Below are positions 35,308 through 43,978 of a stretch of DNA of 50,755 nucleotides, in pieces. A program made the position numbers and the translations under genes. The notes beneath the pieces are model-generated. The model was given only the letters and a program-made list of their open reading frames with translations, had not been told where the DNA came from and did not search any database. The stretch's first letter is position 1. Each line of letters begins with the position of its first letter. This stretch comes from Micrococcales bacterium (GTDB lineage Bacteria > Actinomycetota > Actinomycetes > Actinomycetales > Microbacteriaceae), in assembly GCA_016212425.1 (NCBI GenBank), contig JACRGJ010000034.1, positions 1 through 50,755 on the forward strand, read 5' to 3'.

Positions 35308-35771
35308 TTCTTCGCGCGCGACTGGATCTGCTCGATCGCCTTCTGGAAGCCGCCGGAGGTGAGGGAGGAGCCGGAGACCCTGGTGACATCCGTCAGCTGG
35401 TCGATGCGCTTGCCCACGACCTTGTCGGAGATGCCGCTCGCGAACGCGGTCTGGTACTGCTTCGCATTGCCCCCGGATGCCTTCGGAGTGACGGTGATCG
35501 CGGTCACCGCGTCGTCTCTCAACGTCACCTTCACATCGATGGACTCCTGGCCGCCGGGCGACTGGTACTCGCCGGAGCCGGTGTAAGAGCCGTCCTGATA
35601 GCTCGCGCCACCCGCGCCCCCGGCAGCGGCGCCCCCCGCAGCGGAGCCCTCGGATGCGCTGTCGCCTGTGGTCGCCGCGGCGGCGCAGCCGGCGAGGGCG
35701 CCGACGAGTCCCGCTCCGATCAGGGGAGCGGCGAGGATGCGCGGTAGGCGCGGCGCGGCGCGGTCGATCAC
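35304..35771 (-). CDS. FMN-binding domain lipoprotein, flavinylation target
   Basis: 155 residues from GTG 35771, chosen for GGAGG five bases upstream. The signal peptide ends in lipobox LAGC (Cys29), so the protein is lipid-anchored outside the cytoplasm. A Gly/Ala/Ser linker (30-60) precedes the FMN_bind domain: YQDGSYTGSGEYQSPGGQESIDVKVTLRDDAVTAITV, then VVGKRIDQLTDVTRVSGSSLTSGGF. SGSSLTS (133-139) corresponds to the SGAT(L)T flavinylation motif of NqrC/RnfG; the acceptor is most likely Ser136 or Thr138. It is first in the operon, before ApbE and the membrane reductase, so the three form an extracytosolic flavin electron-transfer chain. The final electron acceptor is unknown. Confidence 0.9.
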   Translation of the reverse strand: MIDRAAPRLPRILAAPLIGAGLVGALAGCAAAATTGDSASEGSAAGGAAAGGAGGASYQDGSYTGSGEYQSPGGQESIDVKVTLRDDAVTAITVTPKASGGNAKQYQTAFASGISDKVVGKRIDQLTDVTRVSGSSLTSGGFQKAIEQIQSRAKK

Positions 35772-35899
35772 GTCGCCTCCAGCTGTCGAGTGTCGGATTC
35801 CCATTGTGGCGGGCAGGACCGGCGCCGAGCCGGGAATCCGCCGGACTGCGCCACAGCATCCGCCGTGCAGCACCCGCGCGCTGTGGTTCACTGACGGTC

Positions 35900-37324
35900 G
35901 TGTCCCGAGGTCCGGTCGCGCTGTCAGGTCGCGCCGCGGCGGTGCTGCTGCCGGGGTTCGTCGGCACAAAATTGCCGGAGTGGCTCGGCGAGCGGCTCTC
36001 CGAGGGGCTCGCGGGGGTGTGCCTGTTCGGCGAGAACATCGTCGACGCGGAACAGCTGCGGCGGCTGACGGACGCGATCCGCGCCGCGAACCCGCACGCC
36101 GTGATCGCGGTCGACGAGGAGGGCGGCGACGTCACTCGCCTGCACCACGCGACGGGCTCGCCCGACCCGGGCAACGCGATTCTCGGGCGCATCGACGACG
36201 TGGAGCTCACCGCATCCGTCGCCGCATCGGTCGCGCGGGAGCTGCGCGCCGCCGGCATCACCCTAAACTTCGCGCCGGACGTCGACGTCAACGCGAACCC
36301 CGACAATCCGGTGATCGGCGTGCGCAGCTTCGGCGCCGACGCCCGCCGCGTCGCGGCGCACGCCGCCGCGTGGGTCGCCGCGCACGAGGCCGAGGGGGTG
36401 GCGACCAGCGCGAAGCACTTCCCCGGGCACGGTGACACCGCGCAGGACTCGCACCTGGCCCTGCCGTCCGTCGATGTGGATGCGGAGGAGCTCGACCGCC
36501 GCGAGCTGCCGCCGTTCGCCGCGGCGATCGCCGCCGGTGCCCGCACGGTGATGTCGTCGCACATCCGGGTGCCCGCCCTCGACGAGCTGCCCGCCACGTT
36601 CTCGGCGCCGATCCTGCAGGGACTGCTCCGCGATCGGATGGGCTTCACCGGGGCGATCGTGTCGGATGCGCTCGACATGGCCGGGGCGAGCGGGACGCTC
36701 GGTATCCCCGCGGCGGCGGTGGCGGCGCTGCGCGGCGGTTGCGACCTGCTCTGCATCGGCACGCGGACCACGGACGAGCAGCTGCTGGTGATCGCGGGTG
36801 CGATCGAGGCGGCGGTGCTCCGCGGCGAACTCGCGGCGGAGCGGCTCGCGGACGCGGGCGCGCGGGTGCGCGCGCTCGCGGCGTCCGCGGCGTCTCCCGC
36901 GGTGCCGATGGCTCCCCACGAGGTGGACCTCGACCGGGTGCGGGGCGCGTTCGAGATCGCGCCCGGGCTCGTGGTGCCGACGGGCGCCACCGTCGTGGCG
37001 ATCGAGACGACGCCGAACATCGCCGTGGGACCGACCCCGTGGGGTCTCGCCGCCGCCGGTGCCGAGGTGGTCGAGGTGCGCGAGCGCGATACCCTCCCCG
37101 CCGAGGGACCATGGATCATCGTGGGCCGGGCGAATCACCGCCACCGCTGGGTGCGGGAGCTGGCGGATGAGGCGCGCCGCCGGCATCCGGGCACCCTCGT
37201 CATCGACATGGGGTGGCCGTCGCCCGACCGCGCGTACGCCGACATCGCCACCTTCGGTGCGGCACGGATCGTCGGCGAGGCGCTGCGCGATCTGCTCGGC
37301 CTGCCACCGCGGTCGACCCTCTGA
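35900..37324 (+). CDS. Glycoside hydrolase family 3, beta-N-acetylhexosaminidase (NagZ-like)
   Basis: 474 residues from GTG 35900, without a signal peptide (cytosolic). LLPGFVGTKLPEWLGERLSEGLAGVCLFGENI opens the barrel; AVDEEGGDVTRLHH and LNFAPDVDVNANPDNPVIGVRSFG follow. AKHFPGHGDTAQDSHLALP (about 170-190) carries the His/Asp general acid loop typical of NagZ, and IVSDALDMAGASG (about 253-265) holds the nucleophile Asp. The C-terminal 150 residues form an added alpha/beta domain. It removes terminal N-acetylglucosamine from imported saccharides or muropeptides. nagB and the convergent nagA follow directly, giving a route from GlcNAc units to fructose-6-phosphate after phosphorylation. Confidence 0.9.
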   Translation: MSRGPVALSGRAAAVLLPGFVGTKLPEWLGERLSEGLAGVCLFGENIVDAEQLRRLTDAIRAANPHAVIAVDEEGGDVTRLHHATGSPDPGNAILGRIDDVELTASVAASVARELRAAGITLNFAPDVDVNANPDNPVIGVRSFGADARRVAAHAAAWVAAHEAEGVATSAKHFPGHGDTAQDSHLALPSVDVDAEELDRRELPPFAAAIAAGARTVMSSHIRVPALDELPATFSAPILQGLLRDRMGFTGAIVSDALDMAGASGTLGIPAAAVAALRGGCDLLCIGTRTTDEQLLVIAGAIEAAVLRGELAAERLADAGARVRALAASAASPAVPMAPHEVDLDRVRGAFEIAPGLVVPTGATVVAIETTPNIAVGPTPWGLAAAGAEVVEVRERDTLPAEGPWIIVGRANHRHRWVRELADEARRRHPGTLVIDMGWPSPDRAYADIATFGAARIVGEALRDLLGLPPRSTL

Positions 37325-37354
37325 TCATCGGACCGCCGAGCGCGAGGAGTAACC

Positions 37355-38146
37355 GTGGAAGTCATCATCCTCTCGGATGCCGCGCAGGTCGCCCGCGTCG
37401 CGGCGGCCGTGGTGGCCGAGGTCGCCGCGCGACCGAATGCGGTGCTCGGGCTGGCGACCGGGTCGTCGCCGCTGGGCATCTACCGCGAGCTGGCCGCCGC
37501 GGTCGAGCGCGGCGCTCTCGATCTCTCGACGACTCGCGGGTTCGCGCTCGACGAGTACGTCGGCATCCCGGAGGAGCACCCGCAGAGCTATGCGAGCGTG
37601 ATCCGCGGCGAGGTGATCGAGCCGCTCGGAATGGATCCGGCACTGGTGCGGGTGCCGGACGGTCGCGCGCGCGACATCGAGGCGGCGTGCGACGAGTACG
37701 AGGCGGCGATCCGGGCGGCGGGCGGGATCGACCTCCAGATCCTCGGCGTCGGCGCGAACGGGCACATCGGCTTCAACGAGCCGACCTCCTCGTTCGCGTC
37801 GCGCACGCGGATCAAGACCCTCGCGCCCCGCACCCGCGAGGACAACGCGCGCTTCTTCGACTCCGTCGAGGAGGTGCCCACGCACTGTCTCACTCAGGGC
37901 CTCGGCACCATCATGGAGTCGCGCTGCGCGCTGCTCGTGGCGCAGGGCGAGGCGAAGGCGGATGCGGTCGCCGCGGTCGTCGAGGGCCCGGTGACCAGCG
38001 TGGTGCCCGGCTCGATCCTGCAGCACCACCGCCGGGCGACCATCGTGGTGGACGAGGCCGCCGCATCCGGTCTGCGCCTCGCGGACTACTACCGCTGGAC
38101 CTACGCGCACAAGCCCGAGTGGCAGCGGGTGCCGCCGCTCGTCTAG
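37355..38146 (+). CDS. nagB: Glucosamine-6-phosphate deaminase
   Basis: 263 residues from GTG 37355, with GAGGAG eight bases upstream. LGLATGSSPLGIYREL is the phosphate loop, FALDEYVGIPEEHPQSYASVI has catalytic Asp and active-site residues, GVGANGHIGFNEPTSSF holds the catalytic His and Glu, and RVKTLAP-like RIKTLAPRTREDNARFF follows. The length matches the shorter NagB form without the allosteric lid extension. It converts glucosamine-6-phosphate to fructose-6-phosphate and ammonia. It follows the GH3 gene by 30 bases and probably shares its transcript. Confidence 0.96.
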   Translation: MEVIILSDAAQVARVAAAVVAEVAARPNAVLGLATGSSPLGIYRELAAAVERGALDLSTTRGFALDEYVGIPEEHPQSYASVIRGEVIEPLGMDPALVRVPDGRARDIEAACDEYEAAIRAAGGIDLQILGVGANGHIGFNEPTSSFASRTRIKTLAPRTREDNARFFDSVEEVPTHCLTQGLGTIMESRCALLVAQGEAKADAVAAVVEGPVTSVVPGSILQHHRRATIVVDEAAASGLRLADYYRWTYAHKPEWQRVPPLV

Positions 38147-38167
38147 GCCGCTCCGCCCCCCGCACCC

Positions 38168-38206
38168 ATCCGGGAAGGAGATCGTTCGTTCCTTGAGCCT
38201 CCGGAT
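38168..38206. terminator. Hairpin between convergent nagB and nagA
   Basis: atccgg (38168-38173) pairs with ccggat (38201-38206), and inner aagga (38075 region offset: 38175-38179) pairs with tcctt (38190-38194). It sits between convergent genes; the stem is interrupted, so strength is uncertain. Confidence 0.4.
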
Positions 38207-38209
38207 CCG

Positions 38210-39343
38210 TCAGCGCAGCCGAGCCCCCTCCGCCCACACCCCGGTGACACGCCACTCTTCGTCCAGAGCGACGAGGTCCGCTGCCCAGCCCGGCTCGAGC
38301 AGGCCGAGCCGCCGGTCGAGACCGAGCGCCCGTGCCGGAACGAGGGTCAGTGCCGCGACCGCCTCGGCGGGCGCCGTGCCGAGTTCGAGTGCGCGACGGA
38401 GCGCGGCATCCTGGGTCAGGGTCGAACCGGCGATCGTGTCTCCGCCGGCGACTACCGCACGGCCCTCCCGCACGACCACGTGCAGGCCGCCCAGGCGGTA
38501 CTCGCCGTCGGTGGCGCCGGCGGCCGCCATCGCGTCGGTGATCAGCGCGACCCGGCCGTGTGCCGAGCGCAACAGCATCCGCGCCACATCCGGGGCGACG
38601 TGCTCGCCGTCGAGGATCAGCTCGAGGGTCACCCGCGCGTCGGCGACCGCGGTGGGGACGGGACCGGGCGCGCGGTGGTGGATGCCGTGCATCGCGTTGA
38701 AGGCGTGGGTCAGGATCCGCGCGCCCGCGTCGAACGCGGCGGCGGTCCGCGCGGCGTCGGCCTCGGTGTGCCCCACCGCGGCGACCGCACCGGCGGCGGC
38801 GAATCGGGAGATGGCGTCGAGCCCGCCCGGCAACTCGGGGGCCACCGTGACGACCCGGAGGGCTCCGCGAGCCGCGTCGAGCAGCGCCTCGACATCACCG
38901 GGGTGCGGGGTGTGTAGGAACGCGGGATCGTGGGCGCCGGCGCGCTGCGGGGAGAGGAACGGTCCCTCGAGGTGCGCCCCGAGCACGAGCGGATCGCGCT
39001 CCGCGAGGTCGGCGATCGCCGCGAGCTGCTCGCGCAGCACCGGCAGGGGGTTCGCGACCAGGCTGACCACCGACCGGGTGGTGCCGTGCGCTCGGTGGGT
39101 GCTCAGCGCCGCGGTCAAGTCGTCGCCGAGGTCCTCGAAGGCGTGACCGCCGCCCCCGTGCCCGTGCAGGTCGATGAAGCCGGGCACGAGCCGGGCACCC
39201 GCCAGATCGATGCGCTCGTCGGCGCCGGGGGCATCCGCGCCGGATCCGACCGCGGCGATCCTGGCGCCGTCGATGAGCACCCAGGCGTCGGCCACCTCGC
39301 CGCGCGCGTCTATGCGCCGAGCGGAATGGAACAGCACCGACAT
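38210..39343 (-). CDS. nagA: N-acetylglucosamine-6-phosphate deacetylase
   Basis: 377 residues. The amidohydrolase barrel is clear: GFIDLHGHGGGGHAFED with His60 and His62 at the metal site, GAHLEGPFLSPQRAGAHD (metal Glu), VAAVGHTEADA, THAFNAMHGIHHRAPG, VTLELILDGEHVAP, and ITDAMAAAGATDGEYRLGG with the catalytic Asp. It deacetylates GlcNAc-6-phosphate to glucosamine-6-phosphate, the substrate of NagB. TAGGCT on the minus strand lies six bases upstream of the ATG, giving a probable leaderless transcript. It is divergent from the ROK regulator, which likely controls it. Confidence 0.95.
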   Translation of the reverse strand: MSVLFHSARRIDARGEVADAWVLIDGARIAAVGSGADAPGADERIDLAGARLVPGFIDLHGHGGGGHAFEDLGDDLTAALSTHRAHGTTRSVVSLVANPLPVLREQLAAIADLAERDPLVLGAHLEGPFLSPQRAGAHDPAFLHTPHPGDVEALLDAARGALRVVTVAPELPGGLDAISRFAAAGAVAAVGHTEADAARTAAAFDAGARILTHAFNAMHGIHHRAPGPVPTAVADARVTLELILDGEHVAPDVARMLLRSAHGRVALITDAMAAAGATDGEYRLGGLHVVVREGRAVVAGGDTIAGSTLTQDAALRRALELGTAPAEAVAALTLVPARALGLDRRLGLLEPGWAADLVALDEEWRVTGVWAEGARLR

Positions 39344-39349
39344 GGCGCG

Positions 39350-39355
39350 AGCCTA
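39350..39355 (-). promoter_or_regulatory. TAGGCT -10 hexamer for nagA
   Basis: TAGGCT on the minus strand ends six bases before the nagA ATG at 39343, consistent with a leaderless message. CATACT on the plus strand (39365-39370) may serve the divergent regulator gene. Confidence 0.5.
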
Positions 39356-39426
39356 CGCGCCGGGCATACTGGGGAGCCGTCCGGATCGCCTGCGTGCTGA
39401 ACCCGGCAAGAACGGAGGTGCGCCGC

Positions 39427-40647
39427 ATGCGCAGGGGCACCAACCTTCCCGCGGTCGGCGGCTTCAACCAGGCGGTCGTGCTCGATCTGATCCGGCGCGC
39501 CCCCGAGGGCCTCAGCCGGGTCGAGCTCGCGGATGCCAGTGGCCTCTCCTCGCAGACGGTCACGAACGTCTGCCGACGGCTGCTGGAGGGCGGACTAGTG
39601 CGTGAGGTCGGCCGTGTCGTCGCGGGCCCCGGGAAGCCGCGGACCATCCTCGACATCGAACCCGCCGGGGGCTACGCGATCGGCGTGCACCTCGACCCGA
39701 GCTTCGTCACCTACGTCGTCGTCGACCTCGAAGGCTCCGTGATCGCCGACTCGCGCTCCCGCACCCCCACCGAGGTCCGGCCGAAGGACGTGCTGGTGAG
39801 CATGCAGCGCAACATCGAGGGGCTCGTCGACTCCTCGGGGATCGAGCGGTCGCGGTTGCTCGGCGTCGGTATCGCCGCTCCGGGCCCGATCGACCGTGAG
39901 GCCGGGATCGTGGACGATCCGCCGCTGCTGACCGGCTGGCACCGAGTGCCACTGCGCGACGCGCTCGCCGAGCGGCTCGCGTTGCCGGTAGCCCTCGACA
40001 AGGACGTCTCGGCGGTGGCGGTGGCGGAGGCGTGGTCCAGCGGGGTCACGGATGCCGGGGTGCTGTACTACGGCACCGGCATCGGGCTCGGGATGATCAT
40101 CGCGGGCGAAGTGCTCCGCGGGTCCACCGCCAACGCGGGCGACAGCGGGCACCTGCGGGTGAGCGACGGAGGCCCGCTCTGCCGATGCGGCTTCCGCGGT
40201 TGCCTCGGCGAGAACTCGAGCCCCTTCACCATGACGCGGGCGGCGGCCCGCCGCGGCCTGCTCGTCGCGCCCGCCTCCGCCTCCGACACGATCGGCGTCG
40301 ATGAGGCGTACTCGCGCCTCATCGCGCTCGCTCATGACGGGGTCCCGGAGGCGCTCGAGGTGGTGCTGCGCGTCGCGGACGACGTGGCCCGGGGTCTCGT
40401 GCTCGTCGCGAATCTGCTGGACGTGCCCCGGATGATCTGCGCCGGGCCGTTCTGGGACCGCCTGGCCAGCGTGGGCCTCGAGCGCATCCGCTCTGCCGTG
40501 GCGGCCGACCCCGCGCTGGTGGCGCCGCACCCGGTCCGCGTGGACGGCACCGCCCTCGGAGCGGATGTCGGCGCGATCGGGGCGGCCTGTCTCGTGCTGG
40601 ATGCCGTCTACTCGCCGCGCCCCGCGGCGCTCCTGCTCCGACCCTGA
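39427..40647 (+). CDS. ROK family transcriptional regulator (NagC/XylR-like)
   Basis: 406 residues from ATG 39427, with GGAGG eight bases upstream. The N-terminal winged helix (about 10-70) has NQAVVLDLIRRAPEGLSRVELADASGLSSQTVTNVCRRLLEGGLV. The ROK domain follows: VGIAAPGPIDREAG, VALDKDVSAVAVAEAW, YYGTGIGLGMII, and HLRVSDGGPLCRCGFRGCLGE with the ROK zinc Cys cluster. It senses a sugar, here probably GlcNAc-6-phosphate, a glycan or mannose, and controls flanking genes. It sits between nagA and the sugar ABC importer, so both are likely targets. Regulators of this class usually repress in the absence of ligand. Confidence 0.93.
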   Translation: MRRGTNLPAVGGFNQAVVLDLIRRAPEGLSRVELADASGLSSQTVTNVCRRLLEGGLVREVGRVVAGPGKPRTILDIEPAGGYAIGVHLDPSFVTYVVVDLEGSVIADSRSRTPTEVRPKDVLVSMQRNIEGLVDSSGIERSRLLGVGIAAPGPIDREAGIVDDPPLLTGWHRVPLRDALAERLALPVALDKDVSAVAVAEAWSSGVTDAGVLYYGTGIGLGMIIAGEVLRGSTANAGDSGHLRVSDGGPLCRCGFRGCLGENSSPFTMTRAAARRGLLVAPASASDTIGVDEAYSRLIALAHDGVPEALEVVLRVADDVARGLVLVANLLDVPRMICAGPFWDRLASVGLERIRSAVAADPALVAPHPVRVDGTALGADVGAIGAACLVLDAVYSPRPAALLLRP

Positions 40648-40700
40648 TGAAGCCGACGGGCCGGGGGCGAAGGATCGGGTCACGAACTCCGAGGACACCC

Positions 40701-40730
40701 TTGACACGGTTTAGTCCATACGGTTGATTA
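40701..40730 (+). promoter_or_regulatory. Promoter of the sugar ABC importer operon
   Basis: TTGACA (40701-40706) is a perfect -35 hexamer. TTGATT (40724-40729), or TGATTA one base later, follows with 17-18 base spacing. The intervening gtttagtccatacgg is unusually AT-rich for this DNA and may hold the ROK operator. The importer ATG is at 40800. Confidence 0.6.
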
Positions 40731-40799
40731 ACTCACGACTCGTGGCGAGGAAGCCGCTCCCTCCGGCTCCCGACCGTGTCCGCATCCAGAGGAGTTTCG

Positions 40800-42146
40800 A
40801 TGAGGAAACGCGCGCTCGCGGCGCTGGCCGTCGTGGCCTCGGCCGCCCTGATCCTGTCCGGTTGCTCCGGCGCTTCCGGCGACTCGAGCAGCACCATCAA
40901 GGTCGCCTACCAGAAGTACGGCACCTTCGTGCAGCTCGACAGCCTGATGAAGAAGGTGAAGAAGGAGTTCGAGGCGGCCAACAAGGGCATCACGGTCCAA
41001 CTCCAGCCGATCCAGGCGGCGGAGGGCGACTACTACACCAAACTCGCGCTGCAGAACAAGTCGTCCTCGACCGCGCCGGACGTCATGTACGAGGACACCT
41101 TCCAGGTGAAATCGGATGTCGCGGCCGGCTACCTCGCCCCGCTCGACTCGTACATCGCCAAGTGGAACGAATGGGACCAGTTCCTCGGCAACGCCAAGCA
41201 GGCCGGCCTCGGGGACGACGGCAAGACCTACGGCATCTCGATGGGCACCGACACCCGGGCGCTCTGGTACAACAGGCAGCTGTTCCAGAAGGCCGGCCTC
41301 GACGTGCCCTGGAAACCGAAGACCTGGGACGAGGTGCTCTCGGCGGCGAAGACCATCAAGCAGAAGCTGCCGGGCGTCATCCCCTTCAACGTCTACTCCG
41401 GCAAGGCGCAGGGCGAGGCGGCCACCATGCAGGGCTTCGAGATGCTCCTGTACGGGACCAAGGACACCCTCTACGACACGAACGGCAAGAAGTGGGTCGC
41501 GGGCTCGAAGGGTTTCTCGGACTCCCTTCAGTTCGTCCAGGAGGTCTATCAAGGAGGCCTCGGCCCCACTCCGCAGCAGGCTCTCGATAAGAACATCGGC
41601 ACCACGATCTCCTCCGAGTGGCTGCCCAAGGGCAAGCTCGCGATCTCCCTCGACGGCTCCTGGCAGTCCGGCACCTGGCTGAGCACGGGCACGGCACCGT
41701 GGCCGGAGTGGAACGACGTCATGGGTCAGGCGCCGATGCCCACCCAGAACGGGCAGTCGCCAGGAGCGACCAGCATGTCCGGCGGCTGGACCCTCGCCAT
41801 GGGCTCCAAGAGCAAGAACAAGAGCGCCGCCTGGAACTTCATCAAGCTCGCCCTGAACAAGGAGAACTCGATGGGCTACGACATCGCGGCCAGCCAGATC
41901 GCGGTGCGCAAGGACGTCGCGGCCGACCCGGCGTATCAGAAGGCGAACCCGTCGTTCGAGTTCTTCAGCTCGATCGTGCCCGTGACGAACTTCCGCCCGG
42001 CGACTCAGGACTATCCGAAGATCTCCAACGCGATCACGGTGGCGATGGAGGCGGTGATGACCGGGCAGCAGAGCCCGAAACAGGCGGCGGCCGACTACGA
42101 CCAGACACTGACCTCGATCGTCGGCGACAAGAACATCACGAAGTGA
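40800..42146 (+). CDS. Sugar ABC transporter substrate-binding lipoprotein
   Basis: 448 residues from ATG 40800, with GAGGAG eight bases upstream. The signal peptide ends in lipobox LSGC (Cys22). The mature protein matches family 1 (MalE-like) binding proteins: FEAANKGITVQLQPIQAAEGDYYTKLALQNKS, APDVMYEDTFQVKSDVAAGYLAPLDSYIAKW, YGISMGTDTRALWYNRQLFQKAGLDVPWKPKTWDEVLSAA. Numerous Trp and Tyr residues suit stacking on sugar rings. It delivers oligosaccharide to the two permeases that follow. Neighbouring GH38, GH3 and nag genes suggest N-glycan or mannoside/chitobiose-type ligands, an inference from context. Confidence 0.93.
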   Translation: MRKRALAALAVVASAALILSGCSGASGDSSSTIKVAYQKYGTFVQLDSLMKKVKKEFEAANKGITVQLQPIQAAEGDYYTKLALQNKSSSTAPDVMYEDTFQVKSDVAAGYLAPLDSYIAKWNEWDQFLGNAKQAGLGDDGKTYGISMGTDTRALWYNRQLFQKAGLDVPWKPKTWDEVLSAAKTIKQKLPGVIPFNVYSGKAQGEAATMQGFEMLLYGTKDTLYDTNGKKWVAGSKGFSDSLQFVQEVYQGGLGPTPQQALDKNIGTTISSEWLPKGKLAISLDGSWQSGTWLSTGTAPWPEWNDVMGQAPMPTQNGQSPGATSMSGGWTLAMGSKSKNKSAAWNFIKLALNKENSMGYDIAASQIAVRKDVAADPAYQKANPSFEFFSSIVPVTNFRPATQDYPKISNAITVAMEAVMTGQQSPKQAAADYDQTLTSIVGDKNITK

Positions 42147-43084
42147 CGGCGATGGTCGCGCCCGAAGCGCCGCTCGCTCCAAACGGTCCCCGCACGGATC
42201 GCCGGGGCCGACGGCGCACTGGGCGCGCCCTGAGCCGATCGACGCCGTTGCTGCCGGCCGTGGTGCTGCTGGCGGTCTTCCTCATCGGCCCGATCGTGCA
42301 GGCGTTTTACGGAGCCCTCACCAACTCCTCGCTCACCGGCTCGGCAGCGCAGGAGAGCGAGTTCGTCGGGCTGCAGAACTTCGCCGACCTGTTCGCCGAT
42401 CCGGTCTTCCCGAAATCGGTGCTGCTGACCACCGCGTTCCTCGTGTTCTCCGCGATCATCGGTCAGAACGTGCTGGGCCTGGGCCTGGCGCTGCTGCTGC
42501 GCACCGGCAGTCGGCCGGTGCGGGTGGGGGTGTCGACCGTCGTCGTGGGCGCATGGATCATGCCGGAGATCGTCGCCTCGTTCGCCGCGTACGCGTTCTT
42601 CGCCGAGGAGGGCACCCTCAACTCCATTCTCGGCGCCGTCGGGATCGCCGGCCCCTCCTGGCTGTACAGCTTCCCGATGCTGTCGGTCATCCTCGCGAAC
42701 GTCTGGCGTGGCACCGCCTTCTCGATGCTCGTCTACTCGGCCGCGATCAACGACGTTCCGCCGGAGATCACCGAGTCGGCGGAGGTGGACGGGGCCACCG
42801 GGTGGCAGCGGCTCATCCGCATCACCATCCCGATGATCAGGCGTTCCATCTCCACGAACCTCATGCTCACGACCCTGCAGACCCTCAGCGTGTTCACCCT
42901 GATCTACGTGATGACCGGCGGCGGCCCCGGCACGAACTCCTCGACCCTGCCGGTTCTCGCCTACCAGGAGGCGTTCTCGTTCTCCCAGCTCGGGTTCGGC
43001 ACGGCGATCGCGGTCATTTTGCTGCTGGTCGGCGCGCTGTTCTCGATCATCTACCTGCGTGCCTTGAAGCCGGAGGTGGACTGA
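42143..43084 (+). CDS. Sugar ABC transporter permease (MalF-type)
   Basis: 313 residues from GTG 42143, which overlaps the binding-protein stop (GTGA); ATG 42152 is the alternative. A basic N-terminal tail precedes six helices. The cytoplasmic EAA loop reads EITESAEVDGATGWQRLIRITIPMIRR and contacts the ATPase. LYSFPMLSVILANVWRGTAFSMLVYSAAI and the closing FGTAIAVILLLVGALFSIIYLRAL are typical of MalF-like CUT1 permeases. No ATP-binding subunit is encoded in the operon; actinobacterial CUT1 importers commonly share a distant MsiK-type ATPase. Confidence 0.93.
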   Translation: MTAMVAPEAPLAPNGPRTDRRGRRRTGRALSRSTPLLPAVVLLAVFLIGPIVQAFYGALTNSSLTGSAAQESEFVGLQNFADLFADPVFPKSVLLTTAFLVFSAIIGQNVLGLGLALLLRTGSRPVRVGVSTVVVGAWIMPEIVASFAAYAFFAEEGTLNSILGAVGIAGPSWLYSFPMLSVILANVWRGTAFSMLVYSAAINDVPPEITESAEVDGATGWQRLIRITIPMIRRSISTNLMLTTLQTLSVFTLIYVMTGGGPGTNSSTLPVLAYQEAFSFSQLGFGTAIAVILLLVGALFSIIYLRALKPEVD

Positions 43085-43929
43085 TGGCGGCGGAGGGACT
43101 CACTGCGCCGCGGCACCGGAGTCTGCGCCTCGTATCCACTCTCGTGCTCGTGCTGATCGGCATCTGCTTCCTGCTGCCGCTGGTATGGGTGGTCCTCGCC
43201 AGCTTCGACGGGTCGGCGACCCTGACCGCGAAGGCGCCCTCGCCGTTCACCCTCGACAACTTCGTCAAGGTGCTCACGCCCGAGAACGCCTGGATCCCGC
43301 TCGGCAACAGCCTCCTGCTCTCCGCCGGATGCGCGCTGGTCACCGTCGTCGTCGCGGTCCTCGCGGCGTATCCGCTCAGCCGGTACTCGGTGCGCTCGAA
43401 CCGGGCGTTCCTTTACGGCATCCTGTTCGGCACCGGCCTGCCGATCACGGCGATGATGGTGCCGGTCTACAGCCTGTTCGTGAGCCTGGACCTGCTCAAC
43501 TCCTACCCGGGGATCATCCTGTTCCTGGCCGCGACGAGTCTGCCGATGGCGATCTGGATGGCGAAGAACTTCATGGATTCGGTGCCGATCTCCATCGAGG
43601 AGGCCGCCTGGACCGACGGCTCGTCGATGCTGTCCACCCTCGGCCGGATCGTGGTGCCGCTCATGCGACCCGGGATCGGGGTCGTGTTCATCTTCGTCTT
43701 CATCCAGGCGTGGGGGAACTTCTTCGTGCCGTTCATCCTCATCACCGACCAGGCGGCGATGCCCGCGGCGGTCAGCATCTACTCCTTCTTCGGGGCGTAC
43801 GGCGCCGTCGCGTACGGGCAGCTCGCGGCGTTCTCGCTGCTCTACTCGGTTCCGGTGCTCGCGCTCTACCTCCTCGTCCAGCGACTCTCCGGCGGATCGT
43901 TCGCGCTCGCCGGAGCGGTCAAGGGCTGA
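43084..43929 (+). CDS. Sugar ABC transporter permease (MalG-type)
   Basis: 281 residues, with a one-base overlap between the preceding TGA and this ATG. Six helices are visible. LLPLVWVVLASFDGSATLTAKAPSPFTLDNFVKVL is the typical MalG opening, and the EAA loop is PISIEEAAWTDGSSMLSTLGRIVVPLMRPG. The C-terminus ends LYLLVQRLSGGSFALAGAVKG, matching the GL.AGAVKG tail of CUT1 permeases. With the MalF-type partner it forms the transmembrane channel. The GH38 gene follows after 49 bases. Confidence 0.94.
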   Translation: MAAEGLTAPRHRSLRLVSTLVLVLIGICFLLPLVWVVLASFDGSATLTAKAPSPFTLDNFVKVLTPENAWIPLGNSLLLSAGCALVTVVVAVLAAYPLSRYSVRSNRAFLYGILFGTGLPITAMMVPVYSLFVSLDLLNSYPGIILFLAATSLPMAIWMAKNFMDSVPISIEEAAWTDGSSMLSTLGRIVVPLMRPGIGVVFIFVFIQAWGNFFVPFILITDQAAMPAAVSIYSFFGAYGAVAYGQLAAFSLLYSVPVLALYLLVQRLSGGSFALAGAVKG

Positions 43930-43978
43930 GCCACCCCTTCCGTCCGTCCCCTCACCCCTCGAACTCCGGAGGACATCC

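Noticed and set aside
34423-37119. Apparent 898-residue ApbE fusion protein
   Set aside because: Only the part from 35307 downward matches ApbE. The rest is antisense of the lipoprotein gene region and the GH3 gene, and the GTGA overlap at 35307 sets the true start.
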